DNA of 64,000 nt from assembly GCA_048569615.1 (NCBI GenBank), contig JBLIRK010000006.1, positions 1-64,000 on the forward strand, in the 5' to 3' direction. Shown here piece after piece: positions 1 through 8,774 of this stretch (its first letter is position 1; each line of letters begins with the position of its first letter). A program made the position numbers and the translations under genes. The notes under the pieces are model-generated. The model made no database searches, was not told the origin of the DNA, and saw nothing but the letters and a program-made list of their open reading frames with translations. The stretch is from JAYEPK01 sp048569615. Its GTDB lineage: Archaea; Thermoplasmatota; Penumbrarchaeia; Penumbrarchaeales; Penumbrarchaeaceae.

Positions 1-38
1 ATAGATATAAAAGGATAGGGTACGGGGAAGTGCAAGAG

Positions 39-734
39 ATGTCCGGAAGAGATGAACTTGATGATGTGAGGTTCCAGTACTCGGCAAGGGACCATCTCAT
101 CAGGAGATTCATTCACCTATTCTCGGGTATAACCGTGGTCTACTACCTACTGCCGGAGAGCGTTTTCTACCTGCCCGCCAAGTTCTGGCTGATATTCCTT
201 TTCGGTTTCGTCCCGTTCATGATCGAATTCCTGAGGGCCAGGAGGGGCGGGCTTTTTCTCGGTCAAAGAGGCCATGAAGAGGGAAGGATCGGCTCCTGGG
301 CTTGGGCCATATGGACATCTGGGGCCATAATGCTCGTGCTCCCCCAGGAGATAGCTATCCCTGTCATCGTAATCTACAGCGTGGCCGACCCCGTGATAGG
401 AGAGATAAGGCTATGGAGAAAGTGGCTTGTATGGCCCATTGGCGGTGCTTTCACTTTGGTAATGTTCATCGCCTTCGGTTACCCGATCTATCTTGGCATC
501 TTCGCTGCCTTCTTCATGGTGATCGGGGAAGCGCTGGAGATCGTGGGGACGATAAGGCTCAGACCCGAGCTGTTCCGGCTTTACAGGAACGCTCCCTTCG
601 TGGAATATATCAAGATCCCGTTCAAAACAGATGACAACGCCACCACCCAGCTCGTACCGGCGCTGGCCCTTGGCTTGGTCTATCTATTCTATCCTTCAAT
701 ATTCCCGGGCCCATGGCTCTATCCGGTAGTATAA
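39..734 (+). CDS. Dolichol/phytol kinase-like integral membrane protein
   Basis: Polytopic membrane protein of about 231 residues with six or seven hydrophobic segments. It resembles the CTP-dependent polyprenol/phytol/dolichol kinase (SEC59/DGK1) superfamily. An Arg-Arg-Phe-Ile-His motif at residues 22-26 matches the basic-x-x-His signature at the start of that fold. A VADPVIGE motif near residue 115 fits the Asp...Gly signature, and a DDNATTQLVPAL stretch near the C terminus fits the conserved Asp/Asn-Pro region. I chose ATG at 39; a GTG at 30 in frame adds three residues. A TATA-like atagatataaaa lies at 1-12, so a short leader is likely. The inferred role is phosphorylation of an isoprenoid alcohol at the membrane, for lipid or glycan-carrier metabolism. 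The substrate cannot be told from sequence; a CDP-archaeol-synthase-like (CdsA/CarS) relative is the alternative. Confidence 0.7.
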   Translation: MSGRDELDDVRFQYSARDHLIRRFIHLFSGITVVYYLLPESVFYLPAKFWLIFLFGFVPFMIEFLRARRGGLFLGQRGHEEGRIGSWAWAIWTSGAIMLVLPQEIAIPVIVIYSVADPVIGEIRLWRKWLVWPIGGAFTLVMFIAFGYPIYLGIFAAFFMVIGEALEIVGTIRLRPELFRLYRNAPFVEYIKIPFKTDDNATTQLVPALALGLVYLFYPSIFPGPWLYPVV

Positions 735-814
735 TTGGATTTTCCGGAAGCTATGTTCAAATACCGAACCTTCATCCTTTTCTCTGATAGTGACCTGAAT
801 ACTTGAGAGAAAAT

Positions 815-875
815 AATGGATCGGTGATTTGCCTGGCTTTCATGTTAAGCTGTAAACTGATTATTTCGTAAACAT
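815..875. repeat. 61-bp direct repeat, copy 1
   Basis: It matches 1054-1114 with four mismatches over the 61 positions. It carries the left arm of the ctttcatgtt hairpin but a degraded right arm, and lacks the distal GCCAAATC arm, so it looks like the older or truncated copy. Confidence 0.85.
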
Positions 876-1053
876 CCAAATCCAGCAATGAGCTTATAAG
901 AAATATATTGCTGCTCATTGCGTGCATAATCATATCATAGCACCATCTTTCGTAGCAAAATGATGTTGATGGAAGAAAGATGTTCCTCGAACTGTAGCCA
1001 ATACCAGCTGATACGAAATAGGCTCCAGGCCTCGCCAAATCAGTTGGTCCATC

Positions 1054-1114
1054 AATGGATTGGTGATTTGGCTGGCTTTCATGTTAAGCTATAAACTGAT
1101 TATTTCTTAAACAT
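1054..1114. repeat. 61-bp direct repeat, copy 2
   Basis: Second copy of the repeat at 815-875. It ends 6 nt from the 3' end of the minus-strand tRNA-Gly gene and forms most of a 10-bp hairpin that could act in termination or 3' processing of that tRNA. Confidence 0.85.
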
Positions 1115-1119
1115 GAAAG

Positions 1120-1192
1120 TGCAGGCGCCGGGATTTGAACCCGGGCAGAAGGCTTGGAAGGCCTTAATCCTAACCAGCTAGATCACGCCTGC
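1120..1192 (-). tRNA. tRNA-Gly (UCC)
   Basis: A 73-nt cloverleaf on the minus strand. The acceptor is GCAGGCG/CGCCTGC with discriminator A. The anticodon arm is AAGGC-CTTCCAA-GCCTT with anticodon TCC, and the T-arm is CCGGG-TTCAAAT-CCCGG. There is no intron and CCA is not encoded; the base after the discriminator begins the downstream hairpin. The upstream side (above 1193) is AT-rich, consistent with an archaeal promoter. Glycine identity is read from the anticodon. Confidence 0.96.
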
Positions 1193-1262
1193 AGGAATTG
1201 GAACCGACGTATGCTCAAGTAATAATTAACAATTACTATTCATAAACACCCGCCCAACATTT

Positions 1263-1315
1263 GGTTCTCATCAAAGAACCATTAAATAGTGATTGCCCAA
1301 ATTTGTTCCAGAACA
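1263..1315. promoter_or_regulatory. Promoter with two GTTC/GAAC dyads before the beta-helix surface protein
   Basis: GGTTCT (1263-1268) and AGAACC (1275-1280) form a perfect 6-bp inverted repeat just upstream of a TATA-like attaaatagt (1281-1290). A second dyad, TGTTC-CA-GAACA, sits at 1304-1315 near the expected start of transcription. Similar half-sites occur before the next gene (5670-5688). Binding-site function is inference. Confidence 0.45.
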
Positions 1316-1330
1316 GGATGGGGGAGCAAA

Positions 1331-4300
1331 ATGAATAGAGGTTTTCTTATTTGGATGGTTCTCGCAACGCTCTTATCGGCAGGATTTCTCGGGATGGTGG
1401 TGTTCGTGGACGAAACGGATGGTCTGACCATCACATCGAATGTTACTTGGGCAAGCGATCAATCCCTCACGGAGGATGTCTTCATCCAATCCGGAGGGCA
1501 ACTGACCATCAATGCCGGTGTGAAGGTGAACATGGGAAACGGCAACAGGATCGTCGTCAACGACGGAACCCTGATAGCACAGGGGCAGTGGAACAACAGG
1601 ATCTATTTCTCCTTGTCCGAGGCTCCGAACCTATGGGGCGGAATAGAGCTGAACGAGGATGCCCATGCGGTCATCGATAAAGCGGAGATAAGATTCGCCT
1701 CGGTAGGGATCAAGGTCCTGGGCGCCGGGCATTCCGGAACAACCAATTCCGTCTCCATCACCAACACTAGCTTCATCACCTGCACCAAAGGTGTCTATAT
1801 GGACGGGAGCAGCGAGACCGGGCCATTCAAATGCACGTTTCGGGACAACAATATCGGAACGGCGGATTACAGCGTCGATATCAACTTTGGCTTTAATGGT
1901 GTGGCGATCGAGAACAATGAAATATACAGCTGCTTCGAGAATGGGATATTGGTCCAGCAATCGACAGGTGTAAGGATCATGAACAATACCATCACCGATT
2001 CGAGATTCGGTATCACTGCAGGCTTCATTGGGGGCGGAGTGACCCTCGTAGAGAACAATACCCTCCGGAATGTCAAGATCGGAATGAACGGGGCATTCCT
2101 GGCGGGAGGATACACAAAGATCCTGAATAACTCCTTCTTCTGCACTGAAAAGGGAATATGGATGGGGCTTATGTCCGACATCCTCATAGAAAATAATACG
2201 ATCACTGTTCTCGGGGATCTTGCACGGTACCCCATCGAGATCGAGAGCGGGACACCCGCATCCGTGGTAAAGAACAACATCCTGTCCGCATGCCCGTACA
2301 CCATGATGATCAACGGGACCGCCGGCAACCACATCATATATGGCAACCTGCTGCTGAACCTGACGGATTCGGGTTTCATTGATAACGACGGGGACGGCTA
2401 CTGCGATATGGACCCGCTGCTTCAAGGAACGGCAGGAGCATACGCAAAGAAATGCAGGACCTCCATACATCATGTAGGAAGCTCTCCCCCGACAACAACA
2501 TATGTAAATCCAGCACAGGCAGCGAAATATGCTCCATCGGGGTCCACGTTATTCATGATATCCGATCCGGCCAGTTACGGACCCAAGGCCCTTGAGAAGA
2601 GACATATTTACCACACGAATCTCCCCGTGATAACAAGACCTATGCATTTCATCGGTGAGGAGAAGGAGATGCTGGTGTTCTACCCGGGCGCATGCATGGA
2701 CAGTCCCATGATAGAGAACACCAACAATGCCGGTATAGAGAACGTCACCGTGGAGGACGGTATCTACACGGTGCGGGTAGACAATTCCAACAACATCACC
2801 TTGAAGAACATAGACTCATGGGCCTACGACGATCCTTTCTTCGATGGCATCGATATCAACGGCGGGACGGATATTCTCATAGAGGGATGTTCTCTGCAGA
2901 AAAGCTACTACTGCGGTCTCAATATTTCGGATTCCAACCGGATCGAGGTCAGGAACACGAACTTCATTCTCCCCGAACTCCAGGGTATCTACGTCGAGAA
3001 TTCCAGATCGGTATTCTTCGACAACGTCGAGTGCAGGCTCCCCGATGTGAACGGACTGGTGGCCAAAGACTCCGATATCCACTGGGACGGCTCCGAGATA
3101 AACAGCAGGGACGATGCCGTTGTCATCGACAACTGCCCAGGGAGTTCTCTCTCGAATTTGGAGATCAGGTCACTGAATACGAACGATGTGGCAGTCAGGA
3201 TACATGACAGCCCGGGAGTGATCATAGACCATTGCGATATCCAGATGGCGTACCACATCGTGGATTATAAGGGCATAATCCTAACGGGCGATGATCAGGA
3301 CCTCAAGATCGACGGATGCATCTTCATAGGCAGTGACTTGGATATGAACGGGAAGAGAGCCATATACGGTACGGGCAATATCTCGGGAAGCCTTATCAGG
3401 AACTGTACGTTCTCCGATGTTCAGCAATCCATCACGATCATGGAAAACAGTGGAACGATCCCGATCATAGACTTTAAGGTTTCGAACTGCAGCTTCATCA
3501 GTTGTGGCATTGCGATTAACACCAGGTTCCATGGCAACATGATCATCGAAAAGCCGTATGCGTACGATTTGGTATACGCTATCGAGAACTACGATGCAGA
3601 TATGGTGATATGGAATGCGATAATTAACAGAATGATGACACACGCCATCAGAACGGATGGGAACCTCGAGATCCATGATTCGGAGATAATGAACACACCC
3701 AATGGCATCTATCAGGAACAAGCACCGGGGACCTCTAACAAATTGGATATCCATTCGACATCGATCAGCGCATACAACTACGGCATCAAGGCCACTGCTG
3801 CGGTTCTTACGGTTAGTGGATCGACCCTCTCCTCTGGAATACAATGCATCAACATGATCGATACGGACGGTTCGAGGATCACTGACTCCACATTGTTGGG
3901 AGACGTACCCATAGGAGTGGGGTTGAACACCGATCCGCAGAACAGCGCGATCCTCGAGAACTGCACAGGAAACTACACCGGAACGAGCGTGGGCGCTTCT
4001 GACTGTATGGCAACATGGGTGTGGCCCCTGGAGGTGCAAGTCCGGGATGAGATCCACATGCCGCAACCCTCCCAGCTTGTAGTTGATTCTCCAACGTACG
4101 GAGAGGTGGTGAACCAGCTCATCGACGGCGACAGAAAGGTAAACCTCATCGGATACTACAAGGATGATTCCGGCGGATACGACGTCAGCGAATACACCGT
4201 AACGGTCTCGGAAGGAGGCGAGGAGCAGGACGAGGATTTGGAGATGCTCTCTTGGCAGGAGCTCTTCTTCGTCTTCAACCATGATCCTGAGGTGACTGGA

Positions 4301-5575
4301 TCCGCTCCGACCGAAATAACCTTCAATGAGGATGGGACCTGGAGAGGGAACATCTCCGGATGGTTCCAGGACAGGGACGCCCTTGTACTGTCGGTCGGGG
4401 ACCATTCCCCGGGGGAGCTCAACTACGAACTTGACGGTGATATGCTGGAGATAAGCGCCGATGATGACTGGAGCGGCGAAGGTACACTTCAGCTTTCGGC
4501 GGTGGACACCTTCGACGTGGAAGTTCTCCATGATCTCGATATCCACGTTCTTCCGGTCAACGACCCCCCTTATCTGGTGATGGACATCCCGGAGCTGAAC
4601 ACAACGGAGGACACATCCTTGTGGATCAATCTGTCCGGATACGGGGCGGATATCGATTCATCCCCCCTGACTTGGTCCAACCTGACGGCCGAGAACCTCA
4701 CGCTGGATTGGGATGAGAGCAAGATGAACCTGACAATCACCCCCGTCGGGGACTGGTTCGGGAAAATGAACATCACCCTGATTATGTCCGACGGGGAATA
4801 CGAGGTTGAGGCAAACCTTGCACTGACCGTATTCCCGGTGAACGATCCTCCGGTATGGACCGGGGACCCGGTGCTGCGGATAACTGTGAAAGCGGGGGAG
4901 TCCCTGAGGATCTCCGTCCAGGGGCAGGTGGAGGACGTTGACAATGTGTGGAGCGATATGGTCGTCACCTTCGATTCGAGCAGGGTTTCCCGGGATGGAG
5001 GGGACATCATTGTCCTCTATCCGGCCGACACCAGGAACATGACCGAACTGATAACGGTCACCATTTCGGACGGAGGGGCTACCACTTCATTCCAGATCGA
5101 CGTGACAGTGATAGAGAAAACCGTGCAGCCGGAGGAATGGAAGATAGAGGACGCCACGGTGACCGTTGATGAGGAAACGGGCGACTGGACAGTTATTGTC
5201 GAAGCCCCAGAGGGACTGGACATATACATCGTGATCGAGGGAGTGGGCTCCTTCAAACTGGAGGAGACACGGCCCGGTCATTACGAGGTTGTCATCCCCG
5301 GGGACACCTTCGAAGAAGGCAAGACCTACAACTATCACTTCAGCGATACGGAGGGAGGGGAGGACAAGACAGGCGGTCAGTTCGCCGGATCGAAACAGCA
5401 GCCGGTCGTTGCAGACGATGACGATGATGCTGATGACGACGATGGTGAAAAGGGTGATGAGAAGTTCCCGCTGTGGATCCTCATCCTGATAGGAATAATC
5501 GTTCTGCTTGTCATCATTGTGATAGTACTCGTGCTGACTAGGAGGGGAGCGGCCGGGGATTACTACGAGGAGTGA
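1331..5575 (+). CDS. Large surface protein: parallel beta-helix, cadherin-like domains, C-terminal anchor
   Basis: Exported protein of about 1,414 residues. I chose ATG 1331 because GGGGAG lies just upstream and it opens directly into a signal peptide (MNRGFLIWMVLATLLSAG); an upstream ATG at 1289 would bury it. Residues about 30-900 are rich in Asn/Asp/Gly with spaced aliphatic repeats typical of right-handed parallel beta-helix (PbH1/NosD-like) folds. Two or three cadherin-like domains follow, marked by VNDPP linkers (around residues 1075 and 1170). Then come an Asp-rich linker, a transmembrane helix (about 1378-1400) and a short basic/acidic tail. The C terminus should be anchored with the rest outside. 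Beta-helices of this kind often bind or cleave polysaccharide, but I see no catalytic signature. Several other surface proteins here share the design. Confidence 0.85.
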   Translation: MNRGFLIWMVLATLLSAGFLGMVVFVDETDGLTITSNVTWASDQSLTEDVFIQSGGQLTINAGVKVNMGNGNRIVVNDGTLIAQGQWNNRIYFSLSEAPNLWGGIELNEDAHAVIDKAEIRFASVGIKVLGAGHSGTTNSVSITNTSFITCTKGVYMDGSSETGPFKCTFRDNNIGTADYSVDINFGFNGVAIENNEIYSCFENGILVQQSTGVRIMNNTITDSRFGITAGFIGGGVTLVENNTLRNVKIGMNGAFLAGGYTKILNNSFFCTEKGIWMGLMSDILIENNTITVLGDLARYPIEIESGTPASVVKNNILSACPYTMMINGTAGNHIIYGNLLLNLTDSGFIDNDGDGYCDMDPLLQGTAGAYAKKCRTSIHHVGSSPPTTTYVNPAQAAKYAPSGSTLFMISDPASYGPKALEKRHIYHTNLPVITRPMHFIGEEKEMLVFYPGACMDSPMIENTNNAGIENVTVEDGIYTVRVDNSNNITLKNIDSWAYDDPFFDGIDINGGTDILIEGCSLQKSYYCGLNISDSNRIEVRNTNFILPELQGIYVENSRSVFFDNVECRLPDVNGLVAKDSDIHWDGSEINSRDDAVVIDNCPGSSLSNLEIRSLNTNDVAVRIHDSPGVIIDHCDIQMAYHIVDYKGIILTGDDQDLKIDGCIFIGSDLDMNGKRAIYGTGNISGSLIRNCTFSDVQQSITIMENSGTIPIIDFKVSNCSFISCGIAINTRFHGNMIIEKPYAYDLVYAIENYDADMVIWNAIINRMMTHAIRTDGNLEIHDSEIMNTPNGIYQEQAPGTSNKLDIHSTSISAYNYGIKATAAVLTVSGSTLSSGIQCINMIDTDGSRITDSTLLGDVPIGVGLNTDPQNSAILENCTGNYTGTSVGASDCMATWVWPLEVQVRDEIHMPQPSQLVVDSPTYGEVVNQLIDGDRKVNLIGYYKDDSGGYDVSEYTVTVSEGGEEQDEDLEMLSWQELFFVFNHDPEVTGSAPTEITFNEDGTWRGNISGWFQDRDALVLSVGDHSPGELNYELDGDMLEISADDDWSGEGTLQLSAVDTFDVEVLHDLDIHVLPVNDPPYLVMDIPELNTTEDTSLWINLSGYGADIDSSPLTWSNLTAENLTLDWDESKMNLTITPVGDWFGKMNITLIMSDGEYEVEANLALTVFPVNDPPVWTGDPVLRITVKAGESLRISVQGQVEDVDNVWSDMVVTFDSSRVSRDGGDIIVLYPADTRNMTELITVTISDGGATTSFQIDVTVIEKTVQPEEWKIEDATVTVDEETGDWTVIVEAPEGLDIYIVIEGVGSFKLEETRPGHYEVVIPGDTFEEGKTYNYHFSDTEGGEDKTGGQFAGSKQQPVVADDDDDADDDDGEKGDEKFPLWILILIGIIVLLVIIVIVLVLTRRGAAGDYYEE

Positions 5576-5669
5576 GGCTGATATCCACTTGACCAAGGTG
5601 GATGAAGGCAACCATGCGGTCCAAGTACGGTGATGTGTCTAGTTTCTGTTCCAAAGCCAATAAATATCT

Positions 5670-5701
5670 GTTGAACAAACGTTCCAACCTTAATTAATAA
5701 A
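5670..5701 (+). promoter_or_regulatory. Promoter with GTTC/GAAC dyad before the VIT/vWA gene
   Basis: GTTGAAC (5670-5676) and GTTCCAAC (5681-5688) form an imperfect dyad immediately before a TATA-like ttaattaataaa (about 5690-5701). The half-sites echo those at 1263-1315 upstream of the preceding gene. The downstream gene encodes winged helices, so autoregulation is possible but unproven. Confidence 0.4.
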
Positions 5702-5731
5702 GAGCTTACCATGAAATGCAAGGGTGAAAGG

Positions 5732-8224
5732 ATGAGAAAAATCTCCTTGAAAATGGCATCCGCTGCCATCCTTCTTTCCTTGATGGCATCTTCGTTCATG
5801 CTTTTCGAGAGCTCCGGTCAGACCGGAAGCGATGTCACATTCAGCTCGCTGTTGGTTGAAACGGACATTATGAATCATTATGCAATGACCACATGGACGG
5901 CGGAGCTGTCCAATAACAAGGACACCGCCGTCGAGGTGGCATTCGATGTTAAGGTTCCGCAGGATGCAATGCTCTCCAACCTCTCCCTGACCATCGACGG
6001 GATCACAAGCTACGCGGTAGTGAAGGAAAAAGAGGAAGCGCAGCAGGATTACGACGAGGCAAAGGAGAACGGGACCACGGCCACTAAGATATCATCCTCA
6101 AACGACCCCGCCAGGTTCTCGGCTTTGTTGAACATCAAGGCAAATGCGGATGTGTCCTTCTCCATAAGATACGAGCAGATAATCGTGAAGGAACTGGGCT
6201 CCTACAAGTTCCAGCTGCCGCTAAACACATTCTCCAACACGGGCTCCTACCAGCAAATGGATGTTGAGATAGAGCTCCGGACAACGGGGACGCTGATCGG
6301 TCTGGACAGCCAAGGAGGAAGTGTCCATCCGTCGGAGAGCTGGATCTCTCCCTACAACTGCAGGATGGAATATGCGACGTCCTACCTTACAAGCTCCGAG
6401 AACATCATGATCCAGTACATCGAGGAGGCTCCTCCCATCAACGTCACCCTAGTAACCTTCATAGATGGGTCGGGAAAAGGATATTTCATGCATGTCTTCT
6501 CTCCCCAGCTCGAGGACCTCGGGAACTACCTGCCCAAGGATATAATATTCGTCCTTGACCGGTCCGGCTCCATGGAGGGGAGGAAGATCGAGCAGCTGAA
6601 GGACGCCTTCGAGGAGATCATAGGTCAGCTCCATGCCGAGGACAACTTCAACATCATCACATTCTCCTCCGATGTGTCCTCGTACCCGTCCAGCATCGTC
6701 CCGGCATCCCAGGACAACAAGGACAGCGCGGTATCTTACATCAAGACCATCTCGGCCTCGGGATCCACGAATTTGAACGAGGCTCTGGAGACCGGCCTGG
6801 AAACGTTCCAGAACAGAAGCGAGGCCCTGCCGATCATCGTCTTCCTCAGCGACGGACTCCCAACCGTAGGAGTGGTCGACCTACCATCGATCCGTGAAAA
6901 TGTCAGGGATGCGAATACGGTCGGAGCTTCCATATATTCGCTGGGTTTCGGGGAGGATCTCGACTTCAACTTCCTATCGGCCCTGAGCCTGGAGAACAAC
7001 GGACATGCCGTCAAGATCCCCGAGTCCACGGATGCGAGCAATATGATGCAGGGATTCTACGAGACCATATCCGTGCCCCTGCTCATGGAAATCTACTTCA
7101 GCTACACCGGAGGCTCCTTCGATGTGCTCCCGACCTACGTTCCGTCGCTCTTCGAGGGCTCCGAGACCGTCGTTGTCGGCAGGTTCGATTCCTCCAAGGA
7201 GAGAATTGTCAGCACAGTCACAGGCCAGACCCACGAGGGTCAGAGGGTTTTCGAGGAGAGCTGGGTGGCGGATAACGGAGAGGGCAAGGACTTCATCGCA
7301 AGGCTCTGGGCCCACAGGATGATCAGGATGTACCGGGACCAGATAACTGTCCAGGGGGAAACCGAGAACCTGAGGAATAAAATAGTTGAACTTGCCGTCG
7401 AATACTCCTTCGTCACCCCCTACACATCCTTCATACTGGTGATCGAGGAACAAAGGGATGACGAGGGGCCGCAGGATGGAACGGAGTTCGATGGCGAGGT
7501 GATAGCAGGTGACGATGACATCGAGGATGTTGACGACGATCCAACCCCTCCTTCAGGGGATGACGATAACGACGGATATACCGACGACAGGAACGGTGAT
7601 ACTTCATCCCTCGGCGATGATGATGATGCCGATGATGCAACCACGGATGCAGAAAAACAGGATGGCGGAGGCTGGAATCCGTTTCCGATGGACGGAGGAG
7701 ATGATGACGGGGCTGGCGGCATCTCTCTGATCATCCCGGTGATGATAGCGCTCGTGGTCCTTTCACTTCTGGTCGCCTTCGTTGTATTCGGCTATTCGAG
7801 GATCCGGAAGGAGGACCTCCTGAACCAGGAGAACAGAAAGAAGATATACCAGCACATCAAGGACAATCCAGCAACCCACTTCAGGGGCATCCAGAGGGCA
7901 GTCGATCTGGAGGTCGGAGTGCTCTCCCACCATCTCAACGTCCTGGAGAAGGAGCAGCTCATAGTATCCGAGCAGGACGGGAACAACCGGCTCTTCTGGT
8001 GCGCCGGCGAGAAGGACAAGGATGATAAGGTCAGGCTCTCGAGGATTCAGGAGAACATACTGAAATCCATTGAGAAGGAGCCGGGCATCACTCAGTCCCA
8101 GATCGCAAAGAGGGTTGGCGTCAGCAGGAAGGTGGTTTTCTACCACGTCAAGTTCCTGAGGAACTCCGGTGTGGTCAAGGAGGAGAAGGTTAAGAGGCAG
8201 ACGCATTACTATCCCAGAGAATGA
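5732..8224 (+). CDS. Membrane-tethered VIT/vWA protein with two C-terminal winged-helix domains
   Basis: Protein of about 830 residues. ATG 5732 is preferred to 5711 because agggtgaaag gives a Shine-Dalgarno-like site right before it. Order: signal peptide; VIT domain (about 25-165), the fold that precedes vWA in inter-alpha-trypsin inhibitor heavy chains; vWA domain from about residue 272 with MIDAS motif DRSGS; Asp-rich acidic linker; one transmembrane helix (about 664-688); then two winged-helix DNA-binding domains (about 700-830) with ArsR/MarR-like recognition helices (VGVLSHHLNVLEKEQ, VSRKVVFYHVKFLRNSG). The topology puts the metal-dependent adhesion domain outside and the DNA-binding domains inside. 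The inferred role is a one-protein surface sensor acting on transcription, with or without proteolytic release. The ligand is unknown. It follows the beta-helix surface gene on the same strand. Confidence 0.88.
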   Translation: MRKISLKMASAAILLSLMASSFMLFESSGQTGSDVTFSSLLVETDIMNHYAMTTWTAELSNNKDTAVEVAFDVKVPQDAMLSNLSLTIDGITSYAVVKEKEEAQQDYDEAKENGTTATKISSSNDPARFSALLNIKANADVSFSIRYEQIIVKELGSYKFQLPLNTFSNTGSYQQMDVEIELRTTGTLIGLDSQGGSVHPSESWISPYNCRMEYATSYLTSSENIMIQYIEEAPPINVTLVTFIDGSGKGYFMHVFSPQLEDLGNYLPKDIIFVLDRSGSMEGRKIEQLKDAFEEIIGQLHAEDNFNIITFSSDVSSYPSSIVPASQDNKDSAVSYIKTISASGSTNLNEALETGLETFQNRSEALPIIVFLSDGLPTVGVVDLPSIRENVRDANTVGASIYSLGFGEDLDFNFLSALSLENNGHAVKIPESTDASNMMQGFYETISVPLLMEIYFSYTGGSFDVLPTYVPSLFEGSETVVVGRFDSSKERIVSTVTGQTHEGQRVFEESWVADNGEGKDFIARLWAHRMIRMYRDQITVQGETENLRNKIVELAVEYSFVTPYTSFILVIEEQRDDEGPQDGTEFDGEVIAGDDDIEDVDDDPTPPSGDDDNDGYTDDRNGDTSSLGDDDDADDATTDAEKQDGGGWNPFPMDGGDDDGAGGISLIIPVMIALVVLSLLVAFVVFGYSRIRKEDLLNQENRKKIYQHIKDNPATHFRGIQRAVDLEVGVLSHHLNVLEKEQLIVSEQDGNNRLFWCAGEKDKDDKVRLSRIQENILKSIEKEPGITQSQIAKRVGVSRKVVFYHVKFLRNSGVVKEEKVKRQTHYYPRE

Positions 8225-8279
8225 GCCTTGGGCTACCCCTTAAGCAATACTGATATATGCTTTGGTTCATCCAACTTCG

Positions 8280-8771
8280 ATGTTCCTTGTACTTGACGCC
8301 TCGGCACTGCTATCCGGGAGCTTCAATTCCATCCCCTCCGGATTCGAAGCTGTATTCATAACATCCCGCGTGAAGGATGAGGTCTCCAAGGGATCGCCCG
8401 CCAGAAAGCTCGATCAGCTCATCTCCGCAGGTCTGTCGATAAGGGACCCCCGGGACACCTCCGGGGCGGAAAAGGCTTCTTCCGGAACTGGGGACCTCGG
8501 TTCGCTCTCAGATGCAGACCTCTCGGTCATCGCCCTGGCAATGGAGCTCGGGAACGCGGTGGTCATGACGGACGACTTCATGGTCCAGAATGTCTTGAAA
8601 AGCCTTGGCATAAGGTTCGAATCCGCCGGTGAGCTCGGAGCAAGGAAGATATCGGAGGTCTGGAAATGGACTTTCCGCTGCCTGGGATGCGGGAGGTTCT
8701 TCGAAGAAGCACAGAAAGAAGAGATATGTCCGATCTGCGGCTCCAATGTTAAAAAGAAGAGGAAGAGATAG
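8280..8771 (+). CDS. nob1: Nob1-like endoribonuclease, PIN domain plus zinc ribbon
   Basis: About 163 residues with an N-terminal PIN domain: acidic DAS near residue 6 (VLDASALL), Glu near 27, a DADLSVIALA motif and TDDF, together forming the metal-binding acidic cluster. A C-terminal zinc ribbon follows, CxxC...CxxC (CLGCG and CPICG), ending in a Lys/Arg-rich tail. This is the Nob1 architecture, which makes the final cut producing the 3' end of 16S rRNA in small-subunit maturation. ATG 8280 fits a leaderless transcript, with TATA-like gatatatgc at 8252-8260; a TTG at 8262 would add six residues. It stands alone, convergent with the next gene. Confidence 0.88.
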   Translation: MFLVLDASALLSGSFNSIPSGFEAVFITSRVKDEVSKGSPARKLDQLISAGLSIRDPRDTSGAEKASSGTGDLGSLSDADLSVIALAMELGNAVVMTDDFMVQNVLKSLGIRFESAGELGARKISEVWKWTFRCLGCGRFFEEAQKEEICPICGSNVKKKRKR

Positions 8772-8774
8772 GGC

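Larger units (their letters stand above)
735..1119. other. Gene-free stretch with direct repeats and hairpins beside tRNA-Gly
   Basis: No credible gene lies here. The stretch holds two 61-bp direct repeats (815-875, 1054-1114), an inverted repeat GCAATGAGC (885-893)/GCTCATTGC (913-921), an inverted repeat GCCAAATC (1034-1041)/GATTTGGC (1065-1072), and a hairpin CTTTCATGTT (1076-1085)/AACATGAAAG (1110-1119) that abuts the tRNA-Gly 3' end. It is visibly more AT-rich than the flanking genes. A sequence like 1034-1072 recurs inverted at 57676-57714 behind tRNA-Gln, so this looks like a remnant or relative of a tRNA-associated structured element. Confidence 0.75.

Noticed and set aside
772..1038. 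88-residue reading frame on the minus strand between the kinase-like gene and tRNA-Gly
   Set aside because: It runs through the direct repeat and hairpins, has no ribosome-binding site or domain, and the related second repeat copy carries stops in the same frame.
3281..4546. 421-residue open frame opposite the beta-helix surface gene
   Set aside because: Antisense to repeat-rich coding sequence; no start context or domain.
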